This document shows, piece by piece, positions 13,353 through 15,801 of a stretch of DNA of 15,801 nt. Made by a program: the position numbers and the translations under genes. Numbering within the stretch: the first letter of the stretch is position 1; every line of letters starts with the position of its first letter. The notes beneath the pieces are model-generated. The model made no database searches, was not told the origin of the DNA, and worked only from the letters and a program-made list of their open reading frames with translations. Source of the stretch: Clostridia bacterium (lineage in GTDB: Bacteria > Bacillota > Peptococcia > DRI-13 > DTU073); assembly GCA_028709105.1 (NCBI GenBank), contig JAQVYD010000017.1, forward strand, positions 1-15,801, given 5' to 3'.

Positions 13353-14726
13353 TTATCCCTCAACGGTAAAGGTAAATTCCGGGGGACGAGTAAAGCGGAT
13401 AATCGCCTCTTCACTACCTGTCTGGGCATTATAAAAAATCGCAAATTTTTCTTTATAAAAAGACCCTCTTACTTCCCAAGTCAAAACCTCTTTACCCCAA
13501 GTATTGACGATTAAAGCCGGACGAATCAGTTCCGCCTTGAGCCGCGGGTTAATCAGGGGACGTAAGCTTTCCCGCGTTAACTTAGCTGCAGGCAAAGCCC
13601 GCGGATGATGAAACATATAATAAGGTGTACCCTCAAAACCAATAATTTCCCCATTATCAAGTGCTACCTGCAGCTTGACCTGATCCGGATATAATAAAAT
13701 TTCACCCTGACGAGGAACAAAAGTGTAAATGCCGACATGATCTTCTTGTTGAGACTTGACCATCACAAAATTAGGGTAATCATGCTTCTCTAAAAATATT
13801 TGGGCTTTTTCTTCGGCTGCGGATAAATTCAGTTTGCCGCTTTCCACCGGTCTGGCTTTCATCGCCCAGACTACTGTGCCATCTAGTTTGCTAACATCAA
13901 GATAAACAGGACCCGTTTCTCCTTTTAAAGGAGCTATTTCAATCCCATAAGTAGGAATATCCCCGACTCCTTCATAACTTAAGGCAGCCTTATGACCATC
14001 CGGAGTTGGATACCACCAAAGCAGGGCTTTTTTTTCTGCTTCTTGCACACTAATTTCTTTTTGCCCACTTATTTTTTTCGTTTGCGGTTCCAGAGGCGTA
14101 AAATCCTCGGCTGCATTAATCTCCGGATATTCTTCCAGCTTTTTATCAATCAACTTAAAGCCATCCACAATTGTATTATCCTCTAAATTGCGATCTGCGG
14201 CAAAGGCGGCGGTTTCCACCTGTGTCCAGCTTAATTCATGGTTGAGTATTTTCGCCCCCAATTTATTTAAATCTTGAGCTACGACTTGGGAACGTTGATA
14301 TAATTCTTCTAATGTTTTGATACTATCCTCAGACAAACCGCCCTGTCCTTGAGCCGTTTGGCTTAACAGGAAATTCGCCACGATACTCGTATTATCTAAA
14401 AACTTTTCTGTTTGTGAAAGAGGAACTAAGGCTAAGGGCAAACTGCCAATATTAGCTTGAGCGGCAAAAACCTGTCGCCAAACGGTAGCTAACGTTAAAA
14501 CAGCCTGTTCGCGAGAAGAACTCACTAAGATTTGCGCTAATTGACCGGAAATATTATCCAAATGCCAGGACAACTCATGGAAAGCCTTCTGATACTGGCT
14601 TTCCGCTCTATTTTGCAATTTCTGCCGTATTTTCATTTCCTGATAACCCCACACAGCAGTACCCACTACAGCTATAACCAAAATAACAGGCAAGAGCCAT
14701 TGCCTCCACCTTTTTCCTTTTAGCAT
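13353..14726 (-). CDS. ypeB: Spore germination protein YpeB
   Basis: YpeB is a spore membrane protein needed to keep its partner cortex-lytic enzyme SleB stable in dormant spores. The 457-residue protein has an N-terminal membrane anchor (about 8-27, LLPVILVIAVVGTAVWGY after KGKRWRQW) and a mostly helical region to about 210. PepSY-type repeats follow in the C-terminal half, including SVQEAEKKALLWW and LSAAEEKAQIFL, and it ends near FTRPPEFTFTVEG. I chose the ATG at 14726, seven bases after AGGATGG; two TTG codons upstream are less likely. It follows sleB as in other spore formers, but a nested inverted repeat lies between them. Expression in the forespore is expected from the family; I saw no clear sigma-G site. 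Confidence 0.93.
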   Translation of the reverse strand: MLKGKRWRQWLLPVILVIAVVGTAVWGYQEMKIRQKLQNRAESQYQKAFHELSWHLDNISGQLAQILVSSSREQAVLTLATVWRQVFAAQANIGSLPLALVPLSQTEKFLDNTSIVANFLLSQTAQGQGGLSEDSIKTLEELYQRSQVVAQDLNKLGAKILNHELSWTQVETAAFAADRNLEDNTIVDGFKLIDKKLEEYPEINAAEDFTPLEPQTKKISGQKEISVQEAEKKALLWWYPTPDGHKAALSYEGVGDIPTYGIEIAPLKGETGPVYLDVSKLDGTVVWAMKARPVESGKLNLSAAEEKAQIFLEKHDYPNFVMVKSQQEDHVGIYTFVPRQGEILLYPDQVKLQVALDNGEIIGFEGTPYYMFHHPRALPAAKLTRESLRPLINPRLKAELIRPALIVNTWGKEVLTWEVRGSFYKEKFAIFYNAQTGSEEAIIRFTRPPEFTFTVEG

Positions 14727-14766
14727 CAACAATCCATCCTTTCCTTCTGGGCAAAATTAAGCGAGG

Positions 14767-14831
14767 GTTAAAGACAGCGCGTGCAAGCAAGGGGACGGTT
14801 CTCACCCTTGCTTTTTTCTTTCGTCTTTAAC
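14767..14831. repeat. Nested inverted repeats between sleB and ypeB, REP-like
   Basis: The outer arms gttaaagac (14767-14775) and gtctttaac (14823-14831) and the inner arms aagcaaggg (14785-14793) and cccttgctt (14805-14813) are each perfect. The inner loop reads gacggttctca. The outer right arm includes the sleB stop codon. A run of T follows the inner hairpin only on the plus strand, where no gene needs terminating. The ggggacggttctc core resembles, from memory, short palindromes dispersed in Clostridia genomes; this is unverified. Confidence 0.6.
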
Positions 14832-15333
14832 GAGCGAAGACATGCCTTCCAATACGCGCGATAATCGGTCTGGACCAAATCCAGTTTGAGGTCGCTTTCG
14901 CCGGATTCCAATAATAAAAAGCCCCACCTGTAGGGTCCCAGCCATTGATCGCAGTACGAGCTGCCCTTACGGCTGAGGAGGCAGGAGTACGATAATACTG
15001 CCCGTCGGAAACCGCATCAAAGGCCCCGGGTTCAAAAATAACACCATAAACAGTATTCGGGAAATTAGGGCTTTTCGTGCGATTGACGATTACAGCACCT
15101 ACAGCAACCTGACCAAGGAAATTTTCGCCGCGAGCTTCCCCGGATATAATTTTGGAGAGAACATAAACGTCATTACTCGATACTGTTCCTCCTTTCTTCG
15201 AGATTTTGGTAACTACTTCTATCGCCCCATAAGGAGAACTTTTCTCTTGATGATGCTCCTTGCGCTGCTGCCAAATCCCTACGGCCATCAACAGGCTAAA
15301 CACAACAAAGAGCAGAATTACCTTCCGTTTCAC
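14827..15333 (-). CDS. sleB: Spore cortex-lytic enzyme SleB-type hydrolase, minimal form
   Basis: SleB-type enzymes cut the muramic-delta-lactam-containing cortex during germination; the characterised ones are lytic transglycosylases. The 168-residue protein has an N-terminal membrane anchor or uncleaved signal (about 4-21, VILLFVVFSLLMAVGIW), a short linker and a complete Hydrolase_2 domain. Catalytic Glu66 is in ISGEARGE; VAVGAVIVNR, the FDAVSDGQYY region, GAFYYWNP, and WIWSRP with IGRHVFAR follow. The peptidoglycan-binding domain that precedes the catalytic domain in Bacillus SleB is absent. I chose the GTG at 15333, eight bases after AAGGAGG; another GTG at 15339 would be only two bases from it. 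The neighbour ypeB supports SleB rather than CwlJ. Confidence 0.9.
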   Translation of the reverse strand: MKRKVILLFVVFSLLMAVGIWQQRKEHHQEKSSPYGAIEVVTKISKKGGTVSSNDVYVLSKIISGEARGENFLGQVAVGAVIVNRTKSPNFPNTVYGVIFEPGAFDAVSDGQYYRTPASSAVRAARTAINGWDPTGGAFYYWNPAKATSNWIWSRPIIARIGRHVFAR

Positions 15334-15399
15334 TTCCACAGCCTCCTTAACTCGTAATCAAGGTACAATTAGTATTTACCAAAATCCTGTTTTTTAGAA

Positions 15400-15437
15400 C
15401 AAAAAAATGACCGGAGTACAACTTATACTCCAGTCAT
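15400..15437 (-). terminator. Rho-independent terminator of the PHP phosphatase gene
   Basis: On minus-strand RNA the arms 15426-15437 and 15407-15418 form a 12-bp stem with one U-G wobble and a 7-base loop, followed by seven T residues. It begins 25 bases after the stop of the PHP gene, so sleB has its own promoter. A weak AATACTA element (15370-15376) upstream of sleB resembles a sigma-G -10 box, without a convincing -35. Confidence 0.92.
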
Positions 15438-15462
15438 CTTTCTTGCAGCTTTGCCCCAGAGC

Positions 15463-15801
15463 TTACTCGCCGCTTGTTAACTGCAGATAGTGCTCATAAG
15501 CCCGACCCACATCCTCTACAGCATGAGCGTCTGAACCATAAACCAAGGGGATTCTCAACTGCCGCGCCGCGTTAATAATCCAAGGGGCAGGATAAGGTTC
15601 ACGGCAATATTCCTTAAACAAGCCTGCCATATTAACATCTAAACTGTAGCCGCCTTTTTTCATGGCAGCAAGAAGCTCTAATACTGTAGTCTGAACTTTT
15701 TTACTGGTTTTTCCTGCTTGAGCAAAATAATGCTGGAACTTATGACAAAGGGTGAAATGCCCAATTCTTTTCGGTTTAAATGGTCCCAAATCTACCGTCA
15801 A
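15463..15801 (-). CDS. hisK: PHP-family histidinol-phosphatase-like protein, C-terminal part
   Basis: The last 112 residues of a PHP-fold metal-dependent phosphatase are present; the N-terminus lies beyond the window. Histidinol-phosphatases of this type remove phosphate from histidinol phosphate in histidine synthesis. Visible metal-site motifs are KPKRIGHFTLCHKFQ near the start of the fragment and YGSDAHAVEDVG near the end, with LDVNMAG between them. The RIGH and SDAH motifs are shared with HisK/HisJ proteins; other PHP phosphoesterases are possible. The reading frame is open to the last base, so the TTG at the edge is not taken as a start. A strong terminator follows the stop. Confidence 0.82.
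   Translation of the reverse strand: MTVDLGPFKPKRIGHFTLCHKFQHYFAQAGKTSKKVQTTVLELLAAMKKGGYSLDVNMAGLFKEYCREPYPAPWIINAARQLRIPLVYGSDAHAVEDVGRAYEHYLQLTSGE

Overview
This window is chromosomal core DNA from a spore-forming, Gram-positive member of the Firmicutes, most likely a Clostridia lineage of the Peptococcaceae or Syntrophomonadales kind. The signs are the germination pair sleB-ypeB, a Spo0F-like receiver, an RNA polymerase delta homologue, strong AGGAGG ribosome binding sites, several GTG/TTG starts and moderate GC. From memory, the order rpmE / glpX / tal / fba / spo0F / pyrG / rpoE / argS resembles that of Bacillus subtilis, without the rho, murA2 and ywjG seen there. All 16 genes are on the minus strand, so transcription runs from high to low coordinates. 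I see no rRNA, tRNA, CRISPR array, transposase or phage gene.

Layout in transcription order. The C-terminal part of a HisK-like PHP phosphatase (15463-15801) ends at a strong terminator. Then come sleB and ypeB (germination), separated by a nested inverted repeat. Next are argS, with an extended -10 promoter, and rpoE. pyrG has its own sigma-A promoter and a strong terminator at 9260-9291. A cluster follows: femX, an alanine-racemase-like gene, the Spo0F-like receiver, a Cys-rich zinc-ribbon protein of unknown function, fba, a transaldolase and glpX. The last block starts at a sigma-A promoter and holds rpmE, a DUF1385 membrane protein, prfA and prmC, which runs off the low-coordinate edge.

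Some genes fit together functionally. PrmC methylates the GGQ glutamine of RF1, the product of the gene it overlaps. fba, tal and glpX belong to gluconeogenesis and sugar-phosphate metabolism. femX and the racemase-like gene are translationally coupled and suggest cell-wall amino-acid metabolism. sleB and ypeB form the usual germination lytic pair.

The most unusual observation is in CTP synthase. The amidotransferase domain has glycine where the catalytic cysteine should be (Gly383, GIGLGMQ instead of GICLGMQ). It has also lost the oxyanion/lid motif (PSGFGDCSVVG instead of PGGFGxRGxEG) and the arginine of RHRHRYE. The synthetase domain looks intact. This predicts an ammonia-dependent CTP synthase without glutaminase activity. 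Other points of interest are the divergent racemase coupled to femX, the uncharacterised Cys-rich protein, a SleB without a peptidoglycan-binding domain, and several start-codon corrections.
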